Assembly: GCF_001971725.1 (NCBI RefSeq)
Contig: NZ_CP019388.1
Location: forward strand, 1,984,001-2,048,000
DNA length: 64,000 nt
Direction: 5' to 3'
From: Winogradskyella sp. J14-2
Lineage (GTDB): Bacteria > Bacteroidota > Bacteroidia > Flavobacteriales > Flavobacteriaceae
Shown: positions 9,079 through 17,587 of the stretch, one piece after another
Layout of the letters: the number at the start of each line of letters is the position of its first letter
Numbering within the stretch: the stretch's first letter is position 1
Translations under genes and position numbers: made by a program
Notes under the pieces: model-generated
What the model saw: the letters and a program-made list of their open reading frames with translations, nothing else
The model's database searches: none
Told to the model about the DNA's origin: nothing

Positions 9079-9702
9079 GTTAATAAGTGTTTGTTTTCCT
9101 CTGCAAAATTACAAATAATAAAATGCGGTTAATACAATTTCTAATTACTTGTTAATAAGTGTTCACAAGTTTTGAAAATAAAAATTAGGAATGTTCCATT
9201 ATTTTTTCAAACAAGAATTTAATTCTAAAATCAAAATTTAATTCTCACTTTTTTCAAGGAAGTTATTCATACTCCTAACAGAAGAAATTAACAGTGCTTT
9301 GAAAATAAAATATGAGTCATTTCTATTAACATGAGTTATTAACAGTTGTTTACAATAATTTTACGTTCATTCAAAATCAAGCCCTTACATGTAAATTTAA
9401 TGTTAACTAAACCGTAATAAAGTGTAAACTTCAAGGTATCAAAATAAAAGTTAAAAAAGTTATACTAACTATTAACAGACTATAATAACCATTATTTATT
9501 TTTTTAAATTTTAAAAGAGAAATGATAATAGTATATATAATTGTGAATAAGTGAATTTTAATTTATTTAACCTTATCTAAACACTTTTAAATTTTAATAG
9601 TGTAGCTTTGTAATAAACTTAATAACTTCACTTCCACCTTTATTAAGTTTTAAATGAAGAATTCCTAACACTTTTAGGAAACGAATATGATTACATAATT
9701 AA
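9079..9702. other. Long AT-rich intergenic region; candidate replication origin
   Basis: This 624-base gap between divergent rpiB and rnr is the only long non-coding stretch in the window and holds no convincing ORF. It contains DnaA-box-like words: TTATTCACA on the minus strand (9542-9550, full match to TTATnCACA) and one-mismatch versions at 9078-9086, 9150-9158, 9263-9271 and 9336-9344, with AT tracts around 9470-9600. Two parS sites lie 19-21 kb away, a usual distance from an origin. Against this, dnaA is absent and such words are common in AT-rich DNA. It also holds the promoters of both flanking genes. Confidence 0.4.
9603..9610 (+). promoter_or_regulatory. Putative -7 promoter element of rnr
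   Basis: TAGCTTTG fits the Bacteroidota -7 consensus TAnnTTTG, 92 bases upstream of the rnr ATG. No clear -33 TTG sits at the ideal spacing, so support is moderate. Confidence 0.4.
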
Positions 9703-11961
9703 ATGACAAGAAAAAGAAAAAAGAAATCCGGTAAAAACAAGATTTCTAACCTTACAAATACAATTTTAAGTATTCTAAAAAAAGAACGAAACAAAACGTT
9801 TAACTACAAGCAAATAGCTGCTATTATTGGTGTTAACGATGCTAGTAGTCGTAACCAGATTATAAAAACTTTAGCCAAGCTTACTGCCAAACAAGAAATA
9901 GAACAAGTAGATCGTGGGAAGTTTAAAGCCGTAGTTACTGCAGAATATCACACAGGTATTTTAGATTTAGCCTCTAAAGGAAACGGTTATATCATTTCAG
10001 ACGATTTTGAAGAAGATGTCTTTATAGCATCTAATAATATTAACAAAGCGCTAGATGGTGATGAAGTAGAATTCTATGCCTACAAGCGCAGAAAACGAGG
10101 TAAAATTGAAGGTGAAATAACCAATATCCTTAAGCGTGCTAAAACCGAATATGTTGGTACCATTCAAATTCAACAAAACAGAAATTTTGCCTTTGTAGTT
10201 GCCGATAGTAGTAAAATGTACAAAGACATTTTTGTACCAATAAACAAAACTAAAAAGGCAGAAGATGGTGATAAAGTATTGGTAGCACTAACAGACTGGC
10301 CAGAAAAAGCTGATTCACCTTACGGTAAGGTACTAGAAGTTTTAGGAAAACCAGGGGAACACAATACCGAAATACATGCTATTTTAGCTGAGTATGGTTT
10401 ACCACATGAGTTTCCTTATGAAGTTAAAAAATTTGCCAATGATCTAGATATTTCTATCACAGAAGACGAAATATCTAAACGTAGAGACATGCGTAAGGAT
10501 TTAACCTTTACGATAGATCCTAAGGACGCAAAAGATTTTGATGATGCATTATCCTTTAAAGTTTTAGAAAACGGCTTATATGAGATAGGAATCCATATTG
10601 CAGATGTATCACACTATGTGCAACCAGGAACAGTTTTAGACGATGAAGCTTACGAACGTGCTACATCTATTTATTTAGTAGATCGCGTGGTACCAATGTT
10701 ACCAGAACGTTTATCAAATGGGGCATGTTCGTTAAGACCACACGAAGAAAAGTATACTTTCTCTGCAGTGTTTCAGATGAATGATAAGTGCGAAATTAAA
10801 AACCAATGGTTTGGTAGAACAGTAACGTATTCTGATGCACGTTTTGCTTACGAAGAAGCACAAGCTATAATAGAGAATAACCCAAAGTTTACGCTCACTT
10901 CGAGAGCCTCAGTGAGCGGAGATGATTCGGTAGCTGAGGCTCTCGAGGCTACAATTCCTAAAGAAGTATCGCTAACAGGTAAGGAGTATAATACTAAACC
11001 AGAAATTGCAGAGGCTGTTATGGTTTTAGATCGTTTAGCTAAAAAAATGCGTTCAAAACGTATGCGATCAGGAGCCATTTCTTTTGATAAGGTTGAGGTG
11101 AAATTCAATTTAGATGAAGAAGCCAATCCCGTAGGTGTATTCTTTAAAACCAGCAAAGATGCTAACAAACTTATTGAAGAATTTATGTTGTTAGCTAACA
11201 GAAAAGTATCTGAATTTGTCGGTAAGCAAAACCCGAAAAAAACCTTTGTATATCGTGTACACGATGAGCCAGACGAAGCTAAATTAGTACAGCTACAAAC
11301 TGTTGTAGGTCGTTTTGGACATAAACTAAACTTTAAGGATCGTAATAGTATTGCCTCATCATTAAATAAATTATTAAGCGATGTCGTTGGCAAAAAAGAG
11401 CAAAATCTTGTAGATACCTTAACTATAAGAACCATGGCAAAGGCAGAATATACCACGCATAATATTGGGCATTATGGGTTAGCGTTTGATTATTACAGCC
11501 ATTTTACCTCGCCAATTCGTCGTTATCCAGACGTTATGGCGCACAGATTATTACAGCATTACTTAGATGGTGGCAAATCCGCTAATGAAGAAGTTTACGA
11601 AGAAAAATGTAAGCACAGTAGTAATATGGAATATCTGGCAACAAAAGCAGAGCGCGATTCTATAAAGTACATGCAGATTCGTTTCATGCAAGATCATCAA
11701 GACGAAGAGTTTTTAGGTGTTATTTCTGGTGTAACAGATTGGGGAATTTATGTAGAAATAGAATCTAATAAATGCGAAGGCATGGTCAGTGTAAGAGATA
11801 TGAAAGATGATACTTACGATTTTGATCAGTCGTATTATGCAATGGTAGGCCGTAACACAAACAAAATGTATCAACTTGGAGATGAGGTTATAGTTAAAGT
11901 AAAAGATACAGATTTAGTAAAGAAACATTTAGATTTTTACTTAGTTGGTAAACCTGAGTAA
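9703..11961 (+). CDS. rnr: Ribonuclease R
   Basis: Processive 3'-5' exoribonuclease that degrades structured RNA. It has 752 residues in the usual order: a basic N-terminus with a winged-helix-like region (about 20-75), cold-shock-type OB folds (about 80-240), the RNB catalytic domain with the acidic cluster TIDPKDAKDFDDALS (about 272-286), and a C-terminal S1 domain (GVISGVTDWGIYVEI). Unusual: residues of about 398-416 (TSRASVSGDDSVAEALEA) are encoded by an in-frame 60-base palindromic repeat element (10893-10952) falling in a loop of the RNB domain. The frame is kept and the downstream motifs are intact, so the enzyme is probably functional. Confidence 0.95.
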   Translation: MTRKRKKKSGKNKISNLTNTILSILKKERNKTFNYKQIAAIIGVNDASSRNQIIKTLAKLTAKQEIEQVDRGKFKAVVTAEYHTGILDLASKGNGYIISDDFEEDVFIASNNINKALDGDEVEFYAYKRRKRGKIEGEITNILKRAKTEYVGTIQIQQNRNFAFVVADSSKMYKDIFVPINKTKKAEDGDKVLVALTDWPEKADSPYGKVLEVLGKPGEHNTEIHAILAEYGLPHEFPYEVKKFANDLDISITEDEISKRRDMRKDLTFTIDPKDAKDFDDALSFKVLENGLYEIGIHIADVSHYVQPGTVLDDEAYERATSIYLVDRVVPMLPERLSNGACSLRPHEEKYTFSAVFQMNDKCEIKNQWFGRTVTYSDARFAYEEAQAIIENNPKFTLTSRASVSGDDSVAEALEATIPKEVSLTGKEYNTKPEIAEAVMVLDRLAKKMRSKRMRSGAISFDKVEVKFNLDEEANPVGVFFKTSKDANKLIEEFMLLANRKVSEFVGKQNPKKTFVYRVHDEPDEAKLVQLQTVVGRFGHKLNFKDRNSIASSLNKLLSDVVGKKEQNLVDTLTIRTMAKAEYTTHNIGHYGLAFDYYSHFTSPIRRYPDVMAHRLLQHYLDGGKSANEEVYEEKCKHSSNMEYLATKAERDSIKYMQIRFMQDHQDEEFLGVISGVTDWGIYVEIESNKCEGMVSVRDMKDDTYDFDQSYYAMVGRNTNKMYQLGDEVIVKVKDTDLVKKHLDFYLVGKPE
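10893..10952. repeat. Palindromic element inserted in frame within rnr
   Basis: Two hairpins in inverted orientation. The left unit has arms GCTCACT / AGTGAGC (10893-10899, 10911-10917) around the loop TCGAGAGCCTC. The right unit has arms GTAGC / GCTAC (10930-10934, 10948-10952) around GAGGCTCTCGA. The two loops are reverse complements, so the element can also fold as one long hairpin. The same loops occur on both sides of mnmG. Its 60 bases keep the rnr frame open. Confidence 0.85.
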
Positions 11962-12023
11962 AACGATTAATTTTATTCTAAATTCTAATAGCGAAGCGGT
12001 CTAACATCTAACATCTTTTTAAA

Positions 12024-12323
12024 ATGATATTAACCACAACCAATTCAATAGAAAACTTTAAAATAGTAGATTATCTAGGTATAGTTACAGGTGTAGCACT
12101 AGCCGAAGAAAAGATAGTGATGGGTTTTAGCATGTCTAAATATTTAAACTCTATAAGAAATAGTGTTGACGCTACAAAAGAGAAAGCTTTTCAGCAATTA
12201 CAAGAAAATGCTAAAAAACTCAATGCTAATGCTGTTGTTGGCATTAAAGTTGAGATAGAACTCATGACAAGCAATTATGCTATGGTTTCGGTTACAGGAA
12301 CTGCTGTAAAAGTCGCTGCTTAG
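12024..12323 (+). CDS. YbjQ family (heavy-metal-binding domain-like) protein
   Basis: A 99-residue protein matching the YbjQ/UPF0145 family: it starts with a short beta strand and a GIVTGVA motif, then has KEKAFQQLQENAKKLNANAVVGIKVE and a closing beta strand ending in GTAVKV. Members form small ring-shaped oligomers. The biochemical role is not established, and the 'heavy-metal-binding' label is historic. It lies 62 bases after rnr and 22 bases before the head-GIN gene, possibly within one transcript. Confidence 0.8.
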   Translation: MILTTTNSIENFKIVDYLGIVTGVALAEEKIVMGFSMSKYLNSIRNSVDATKEKAFQQLQENAKKLNANAVVGIKVEIELMTSNYAMVSVTGTAVKVAA

Positions 12324-12345
12324 CAAAACAAAAATCAAATAAATT

Positions 12346-13017
12346 ATGAAGAAATATGCTTTATTATTAACGTTAGTATTAGGATTAGTAGCAAATGCAC
12401 AGGATACTATTGAGAAATCTATTGGCGAATTTTCTACCGTAAAGGTCTATGATTTAATCAATTTAAAAATGATAAAATCAGACGAGAATAAAGTGATTAT
12501 TTCAGGCGACAACAAAGAAGATGTTCAGGTTATTAACAACAACGGAAAGTTAAAAATTAGAATGAAGTTAGAAGAAAGCTATGATGGCAATGACACTGTT
12601 GTAAAATTATATTACACCTCTGTTGATGAAATTGATGCAAATGAAGGAGCTAATGTTGTTATTGATGATATAATAGAACAATTTGATATCGATTTAAGAA
12701 CTCAGGAAGGTGCTGAAATAACAGCAAAAGTTAAAACAAGTTATGCCAATTTTAGAGCTGTAACAGGTGGTATTATCAATGTTACCGGAAACACTAAAAA
12801 TCAAGATATATCTATATATACAGGAGGTGTTTTTAATGGAGAAGAGCTCATAACAAAACAAACCGAAGTGAGCATCAATGCTGGTGGTGAGGCTTATGTT
12901 AATGCCTCGGAACTTGTAGATGTAAGATTAAAAGCAGGAGGTAATGTTTACATTTACGGACAACCAAAACAGGTTAATGAAAGTAAAGTTTTAGGAGGCA
13001 CCATAACGCGTATGTAA
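12346..13017 (+). CDS. Head GIN domain-containing (DUF2807) exported protein
   Basis: A 223-residue protein with a clean signal peptide (MKKYALLLTLVLGLVANA, then QDTIEKS). The mature part is almost entirely short beta strands with Gly/Asn turns (EIDANEGANVVI, EGAEITAKV, AGGEAYVNASELVDVRLKAGGNVYIYG), the pattern of the DUF2807 'head GIN' beta-helix family found at Bacteroidota cell surfaces. The family is called a putative adhesin but has no firm function. No lipobox or sorting tail is visible. Confidence 0.8.
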   Translation: MKKYALLLTLVLGLVANAQDTIEKSIGEFSTVKVYDLINLKMIKSDENKVIISGDNKEDVQVINNNGKLKIRMKLEESYDGNDTVVKLYYTSVDEIDANEGANVVIDDIIEQFDIDLRTQEGAEITAKVKTSYANFRAVTGGIINVTGNTKNQDISIYTGGVFNGEELITKQTEVSINAGGEAYVNASELVDVRLKAGGNVYIYGQPKQVNESKVLGGTITRM

Positions 13018-13106
13018 TAGTGCAGGCGCCATCAGAAAAAACCCTTAAGTACAATTCTTTAACGGTTTTAATTTGTTTACTACTTTTGTGTAAACTGTAG
13101 GTCTAC

Positions 13107-13790
13107 ATGTTAGATGATATTTTAAGAGCCATACCATTTGGGATAATACTTGCCTTTACTATAGGTCCTGTTTTCTTTGTGCTACTAGAAACCAGCGCAA
13201 CAAAAGGCTTTACTAGCGCTTTAGTTTTTGACTTAGGAGTTATATTAGCAGATATCGTTTTTATTTTACTCATTTTTATGAGTACTGATACGCTTTTAGA
13301 TAAAATAAAAGACGATCCTAAGTTACTCGTCTTTGGAGGCGTTTTACTCGTGGTTTATGGTTTAATTTCATTTGTAAAAATTTCTAAGTCCTTTAGATCT
13401 ATAGTGAGAGAGCATCATAAAATAAAACTCCCAAAAAGAAATTACGGAAAGCTATTTATAAAAGGATTTTTACTCAATTTCATCAATATTGGAGTGCTTT
13501 TAGGTTGGCTCGGTTTTATTGTAATAGGTACTTCAATAACTAAATCAGAGAACGGTGTAGTACTCTTTATCATTACAATGTTGGTATCTTACTTTGTATG
13601 CGATTTATTTAAAATAGCAGCAGCAAAGCGCTTAAAAAATAAACTTACACCTAAATTAATCTTCAAGACAAAAAAAATAGTAGCGCTAGTTATTTTAGGC
13701 TTTGGCATTCTACTGCTATCTCAAGGTCTTTTTCCAGAACTTTATGAAAAAGGGAAGGAACAGATAGATAAGGTAAATCCTATAAACTAA
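13107..13790 (+). CDS. LysE family translocator
   Basis: A 227-residue inner-membrane exporter of the LysE/RhtB superfamily. It opens with PFGIILAFTIGPVFFVLLETSATKG-type sequence, matching the family N-terminal GP motif, and has about six hydrophobic segments, with a basic loop (IVREHHKIKLPKRNYGK) between TM3 and TM4. The family exports amino acids or similar small metabolites; the substrate cannot be inferred. A TACTTTTG -7-like element (13081-13088) lies 18 bases before the ATG, and a strong terminator follows directly. Confidence 0.85.
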   Translation: MLDDILRAIPFGIILAFTIGPVFFVLLETSATKGFTSALVFDLGVILADIVFILLIFMSTDTLLDKIKDDPKLLVFGGVLLVVYGLISFVKISKSFRSIVREHHKIKLPKRNYGKLFIKGFLLNFINIGVLLGWLGFIVIGTSITKSENGVVLFIITMLVSYFVCDLFKIAAAKRLKNKLTPKLIFKTKKIVALVILGFGILLLSQGLFPELYEKGKEQIDKVNPIN

Positions 13791-13824
13791 AAAAAAGCCT
13801 TTAACATTTGTTAAAGGCTTTTTT
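13791..13824 (+). terminator. Rho-independent terminator after LysE gene
   Basis: Perfect stem from AAAAAAGCCTTTAAC with its complement (13791-13805 and 13810-13824) around the loop ATTT, with flanking A and T runs. It can act in both directions and so also shields the convergent tRNA-Cys gene. Confidence 0.85.
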
Positions 13825-13825
13825 G

Positions 13826-13896
13826 AGGTGTCGAGCGGATTCGAACCGCTGTAGATGGTGTTGCAGACCACTGCCTAGCCACTCGGCCACGACACC
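13826..13896 (-). tRNA. tRNA-Cys (anticodon GCA)
   Basis: The minus strand folds into a full cloverleaf of 71 bases: acceptor GGTGTCG / CGACACC, D arm GCC / GGC, anticodon stem GTGGT / ACCAT with loop CTGCAAC (anticodon GCA), and T arm AGCGG / CCGCT with loop TTCGAAT. The discriminator base is U, as expected for tRNA-Cys. The CCA end is not encoded. Confidence 0.95.
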
Positions 13897-13946
13897 TTTT
13901 TGCAAGGGCAAATATATAAATTATTACTGTTTTACCCTATACAGAC

Positions 13947-14309
13947 TTACTTTTTTCGTTTTTCAGAAAGTTTAATCGTTACCATCTCTACATCACCACC
14001 AATTGGAGGATTTATTTTACTCACAGAAACAGTAACTTTAGAAACCAATTTATCTTCTTTTAGAATTCTATCTATGATCTGCTGTGCAACAGTTTCAAGC
14101 AGTTTCGAAGGTTTTGCCATTTCTTCACGCACTACTTTATTTAAAAATACATAATCTACAGTATCACTCAAATTATCAGTTTGAGAAGATTTAGATAAAT
14201 CTGCATTAACCACAATATCAACTCTATAGTCGCTACCAATAGTAGTTTCCTCTTTTAAACAACCATGATTGGCAAATACGCGGATATTTTCAACTTTTAT
14301 TATTCCCAT
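13947..14309 (-). CDS. folB: Dihydroneopterin aldolase
   Basis: Folate biosynthesis enzyme that splits 7,8-dihydroneopterin to 6-hydroxymethyl-dihydropterin and glycolaldehyde. Its 120 residues match the family. VFANHGCLKEE supplies the usual N-terminal block with the substrate-binding Glu, TVDYVFLNKVV is the conserved middle, and the late VSKINPPIGGDVEMVTI strand carries the typical Lys and PP(I/V) residues. A -7 element (TATCTTTG on the minus strand, 14314-14321) lies only five bases before the ATG, so the mRNA may be leaderless. Confidence 0.92.
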   Translation of the reverse strand: MGIIKVENIRVFANHGCLKEETTIGSDYRVDIVVNADLSKSSQTDNLSDTVDYVFLNKVVREEMAKPSKLLETVAQQIIDRILKEDKLVSKVTVSVSKINPPIGGDVEMVTIKLSEKRKK

Positions 14310-14330
14310 GTTGCAAAGATAAACCTTCTG

Positions 14331-14371
14331 TCACTTCGAGTGAATTTCTATAAGAAATTTGTATCGAGAAG
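14331..14371. repeat. Small palindromic repeat between folB and zinc-ribbon gene
   Basis: Two small perfect hairpins: TCACT / AGTGA around TCG (14331-14343), and AATTTCT / AGAAATT around ATA (14343-14349, 14353-14359). A TCGAGAAG half follows (14364-14371) that pairs with CTTCGAG at 14334-14340. It resembles the dispersed repeats elsewhere in the window. Confidence 0.55.
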
Positions 14372-14396
14372 CTTTATACCGATATATTGTAAATCT

Positions 14397-14597
14397 CTAA
14401 TTCGTAAAAAAGTCAAAAATATTACTCATAGCACTGGTTTTAGCCTTAAAAAACTCTGTGTAAGTACACTTTTTACAAGTTACAGATGTAAATTTCTTGT
14501 TCTGTACATCAAAGATTTTAGACAATGTGCCTCCAGTAGCTCTCATTTCACCCAATTCGTATGTGGTATTATCGCATTTTGGACATTTGTAATTCAT
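14397..14597 (-). CDS. Zinc-ribbon nucleic-acid-binding-type small protein
   Basis: A 66-residue protein with two CxxC pairs (YKCPKCD at the start and VTCKKCTYTEF near 39-49), which form a zinc ribbon like that of the Zn_ribbon_2 (DUF2082) family. The FDVQNKKFTSVTCKKC spacing matches that group. No function is known; nucleic-acid binding is inferred only from the fold. Divergent to glnS. Confidence 0.75.
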   Translation of the reverse strand: MNYKCPKCDNTTYELGEMRATGGTLSKIFDVQNKKFTSVTCKKCTYTEFFKAKTSAMSNIFDFFTN

Positions 14598-14686
14598 TCT
14601 TATTTAGTTTTTTTGGTGTATACTATAAGTACGAAATATCATTTTAATGTTACAATTTATGTAATTTTGCACTTTAATTTTTTGTA

Positions 14687-16693
14687 ATGTCTGAAGAAAC
14701 AAAATCACTCAATTTTATTGAGCATATTATAGAAGAGGATTTAGCAAACGGTTTACCAAAAGATAAACTGCGTTTTCGTTTTCCACCGGAGCCAAATGGC
14801 TATTTACACATTGGTCATACTAAAGCTATAGGCATCAGTTTTGGTTTGGGCGAAAAATACAATGCGCCTGTAAATTTAAGATTCGATGATACCAACCCAG
14901 CAAAAGAAGAACAAGAATATGTAGATGCAATAAAACGCGATATTGCTTGGTTAGGTTACCAATGGGAAAATGAATTATATTCTTCAGACTATTTTGATAA
15001 ACTTTACGATTGGGCTGTACAATTAATTAAAGATGGAAAGGCTTATGTAGATAGCCAGTCTTCTGAGGTTATGGCGGAGCAAAAAGGTACTCCAACACAG
15101 CCAGGCACTAATAGTCCATACAGAGATAGAAGTATTGAGGAAAACTTAGATTTATTCCAACGCATGAAAGCTGGTGAATTCCCTGCAGGCACACATGTAT
15201 TGCGTGCTAAGATCGACATGGAAGATCCTAACATGCTAATGCGAGATCCTATTATGTACCGCATTATGTATGCACACCACCATAGAACAGGAGATGAATG
15301 GTGCATTTACCCAATGTACGATTGGACGCATGGTGAAAGCGATTATATAGAGCAGATTTCACATTCCTTATGTTCATTAGAGTTTAAACCTCATAGAAAG
15401 CTCTACAATTGGTTTAGGGACAATGTATATGAGTATGCTAAAGAGATTTTACCTTTACCACCAAAACAGCGCGAATTCGCGCGATTAAACTTGTCTTACA
15501 CCATTATGAGTAAACGTAAGTTGCTTAAATTGGTAGAAGAGAAGGTAGTTTCTGGTTGGGACGATCCGCGTATGCCAACAATTTCTGGATTGCGAAGAAG
15601 AGGTTATACACCAAATTCTATTAGAGAATTTATTAAAAAAGTAGGTGTAGCTAAACGCGAAAATGTCATTGACGTCTCATTATTAGAATTTTGCATTCGA
15701 GAAGATTTAAACAAAACAGCCAACCGTGTTATGGCTGTTTTAGATCCTGTAAAGGTTGTTATTACCAATTATCCTGAAGATAAAGAAGAATGGTTAGAGG
15801 CTGAGAATAATCAGGAAGATGCTTCAGCAGGATATAGAAAAGTACCGTTTTCACGAGAACTTTATATCGAAAAAGAAGACTTTAAAGAAGTAGCTGGTAG
15901 TAAATTTTTTAGATTAAAGCTTGGAGGCGAAGTAAGACTAAAAAACGCTTACATTATACAAGCGAATGATGTTGTTAAGGATGAAAACGGTGAAGTAACC
16001 GAAATTCATTGTACATACGACACAGATACTTCTAAAAAAGTAAAAGGAACACTGCATTGGGTTTCTATAAAGCACGCTATAACTGCAGAGGTCAGAGAAT
16101 ACGATCGTTTATTTATGCACGAAGCACCAGATAGTGATAAGGACAAAGATTTTATGGAATTTTTAAATCCTAATTCATTAAATATTCAAACAGGATACTT
16201 AGAACCAAGTTTATCTGATACTAAAGTGGGAGAGCGCTTTCAATTTCAACGATTGGGTTATTTTGTTGTGGATAAAGATTCCACTTCAGAAAAGCTTGTG
16301 TTTAATAAAACTGTTGGATTAAGAGATAGTTGGGCAAAGCAAAAAGAGAAACCACAAGCTACTATACAAGCAAAGCCAAAGCCGCAACAGCAAAAGCGTT
16401 CGGCTATTAGCGTTATTCAACAACTAGGTAAAAAATACACTAATTATCCTGAAGATAAACAAACCAAAGTAAAAGCTGAAATTATTGCTTTAGCCAAAGA
16501 GGTGTCCTATGACGAATTAGAGCCCTTATTTGCCACTGCTGTTAAAAAAGCAGGTACACGTATCGCTGTAATGATTACCTTAAAAGAACTGCTTAAAAAT
16601 GGCTTAGAACGAAATGATGCTGTTAATGAGTTTATAACAAAAGCCTTAGAGGACAAAAACGAACTATTAGTTGCGGAAGCTTCAGAGGTTTAA
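14687..16693 (+). CDS. glnS: Glutaminyl-tRNA synthetase with C-terminal extension
   Basis: Class I synthetase that charges tRNA-Gln. The HIGH motif is at residues 41-44 (PPEPNGYLHIGHTKAI) and the KMSKS-type loop is TIMSKRKL near residue 271. The catalytic core and beta-barrel anticodon domains run to about residue 560, the length of the E. coli enzyme. About 110 further residues follow (after a Lys/Gln-rich linker, AISVIQQLGKKYTNYPEDKQ and on); databases label such Bacteroidota proteins GlnRS/YqeY fusions, though I cannot confirm a YqeY fold by eye. A TAATTTTG element (14662-14669) is a plausible -7 site. Confidence 0.95.
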   Translation: MSEETKSLNFIEHIIEEDLANGLPKDKLRFRFPPEPNGYLHIGHTKAIGISFGLGEKYNAPVNLRFDDTNPAKEEQEYVDAIKRDIAWLGYQWENELYSSDYFDKLYDWAVQLIKDGKAYVDSQSSEVMAEQKGTPTQPGTNSPYRDRSIEENLDLFQRMKAGEFPAGTHVLRAKIDMEDPNMLMRDPIMYRIMYAHHHRTGDEWCIYPMYDWTHGESDYIEQISHSLCSLEFKPHRKLYNWFRDNVYEYAKEILPLPPKQREFARLNLSYTIMSKRKLLKLVEEKVVSGWDDPRMPTISGLRRRGYTPNSIREFIKKVGVAKRENVIDVSLLEFCIREDLNKTANRVMAVLDPVKVVITNYPEDKEEWLEAENNQEDASAGYRKVPFSRELYIEKEDFKEVAGSKFFRLKLGGEVRLKNAYIIQANDVVKDENGEVTEIHCTYDTDTSKKVKGTLHWVSIKHAITAEVREYDRLFMHEAPDSDKDKDFMEFLNPNSLNIQTGYLEPSLSDTKVGERFQFQRLGYFVVDKDSTSEKLVFNKTVGLRDSWAKQKEKPQATIQAKPKPQQQKRSAISVIQQLGKKYTNYPEDKQTKVKAEIIALAKEVSYDELEPLFATAVKKAGTRIAVMITLKELLKNGLERNDAVNEFITKALEDKNELLVAEASEV

Positions 16694-16750
16694 CAATTGT
16701 TTAGCAGAGATTGTATTCTATAATGTTTATATTAAAAAAAACTGTTAATT

Positions 16751-16957
16751 ATGGAAATCAAACAGCAAATACTCACCAAGATAGCAACATTAACTAGAGA
16801 GATTAAAGATCATCATCCAGAACTTATAAAATATCTTGATGAAACCAGAAGCACTTTACCTAATAATTCTGGTGAGGCTACTTTAAATGATAGTGATTTA
16901 AAGAACTATTTAGAACAATTAGAATCATTAATAGAAAATCATAACAAGGAAAGCTAA
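16751..16957 (+). CDS. Small hypothetical protein
   Basis: A 68-residue acidic, mostly helical protein: ILTKIATLTREIKDHHPELIKYLDE, then a short Asn/Gly linker and LKNYLEQLESLIENH. The ATG follows an A-rich leader, and a terminator directly follows the stop, so it looks like a real gene. It has no recognisable family, signal or metal motif. It sits 57 bases after glnS and could share its transcript. Confidence 0.6.
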   Translation: MEIKQQILTKIATLTREIKDHHPELIKYLDETRSTLPNNSGEATLNDSDLKNYLEQLESLIENHNKES

Positions 16958-16983
16958 TTTAACGGTAATTTTCGTATTCATAT

Positions 16984-17017
16984 AAACCTCTTTGTATTAG
17001 ACTTAGAGGTTTTTTTG
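16984..17017 (+). terminator. Rho-independent terminator
   Basis: Stem AAACCTCT / AGAGGTTT (16984-16991 and 17005-17012) with a 13-base loop, followed by a T run; it ends the glnS / small-protein unit. Confidence 0.8.
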
Positions 17018-17052
17018 TACATTTAATTCAAACTAACTAAAACTATAACACT

Positions 17053-17529
17053 ATGGAATTAAATTATTTAGCTATTGTGGTTTCGGCCGTTGTACCTTTA
17101 TTAATTGGTGCAATTTGGTACAACCCAAGCGTATTAGGAACAGCTTGGATGAAAGCTTCTGGCATGACTGAAGAAAAAATGAAAAGCGGAAATATTGCTG
17201 TAATTTTTGGTGTAACATTGGTACTATCATTTATGTTAGCCTTTACCGTAAATGGCATGGTTATTCACCAAGTAGGAGCTACGCAGCTGGCATACTCCAA
17301 TCAAGATGCAGAATCTTTTAAAGCCTTTATGGCAGAGTTTGGTAACATGCACCGAAGCTACGGTCATGGTGCTTTGCATGGTGCCATTGGTGCCATATTT
17401 TTCGTATTGCCAGTTCTGGGTATTAATGCCCTTTTTGAAAGAAAAGGGTGGAAGTATATCTTAATCAATGTTGGTTATTGGGTAATTACCTTAGCTATTA
17501 TGGGAGCCATACTTTGTGGTTGGAAATAA
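17053..17529 (+). CDS. DUF1761 family membrane protein
   Basis: A 158-residue integral membrane protein with four hydrophobic segments (about 4-26, 47-70, 112-135 and 137-156). The opening AIVVSAVVPLLIGAIWYNPSVLG and TAWMKASGMTEEKMK match the DUF1761 family, whose function is unknown. It is monocistronic: an intergenic gap precedes it and a strong terminator follows. Confidence 0.8.
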   Translation: MELNYLAIVVSAVVPLLIGAIWYNPSVLGTAWMKASGMTEEKMKSGNIAVIFGVTLVLSFMLAFTVNGMVIHQVGATQLAYSNQDAESFKAFMAEFGNMHRSYGHGALHGAIGAIFFVLPVLGINALFERKGWKYILINVGYWVITLAIMGAILCGWK

Positions 17530-17544
17530 TCAATTAAAGCATAA

Positions 17545-17576
17545 AAAAAATCCGAAGTGAAAACTTCGGATTTTTT
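17545..17576. terminator. Bidirectional terminator with GAAA loop
   Basis: Perfect 14-base stem (17545-17558 with 17563-17576; core TCCGAAGT / ACTTCGGA) closed by a GAAA tetraloop, with A and T runs on the outer ends. It separates the DUF1761 gene from the convergent SPFH/GHKL operon and can serve both. Confidence 0.88.
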
Positions 17577-17587
17577 ATGGATAATAA

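Noticed and set aside
10848..11456. 202-residue minus-strand open frame inside rnr
   Set aside because: Antisense shadow of a strongly conserved catalytic domain; composition is not protein-like.
11984..12016. TCTAACATCTAACATCT direct repeat between rnr and the YbjQ gene
   Set aside because: Too short and simple to support a function.
14265..14687. 140-residue plus-strand open frame over folB start and the zinc-ribbon gene
   Set aside because: It crosses two better-supported minus-strand genes, a repeat and the glnS promoter region.
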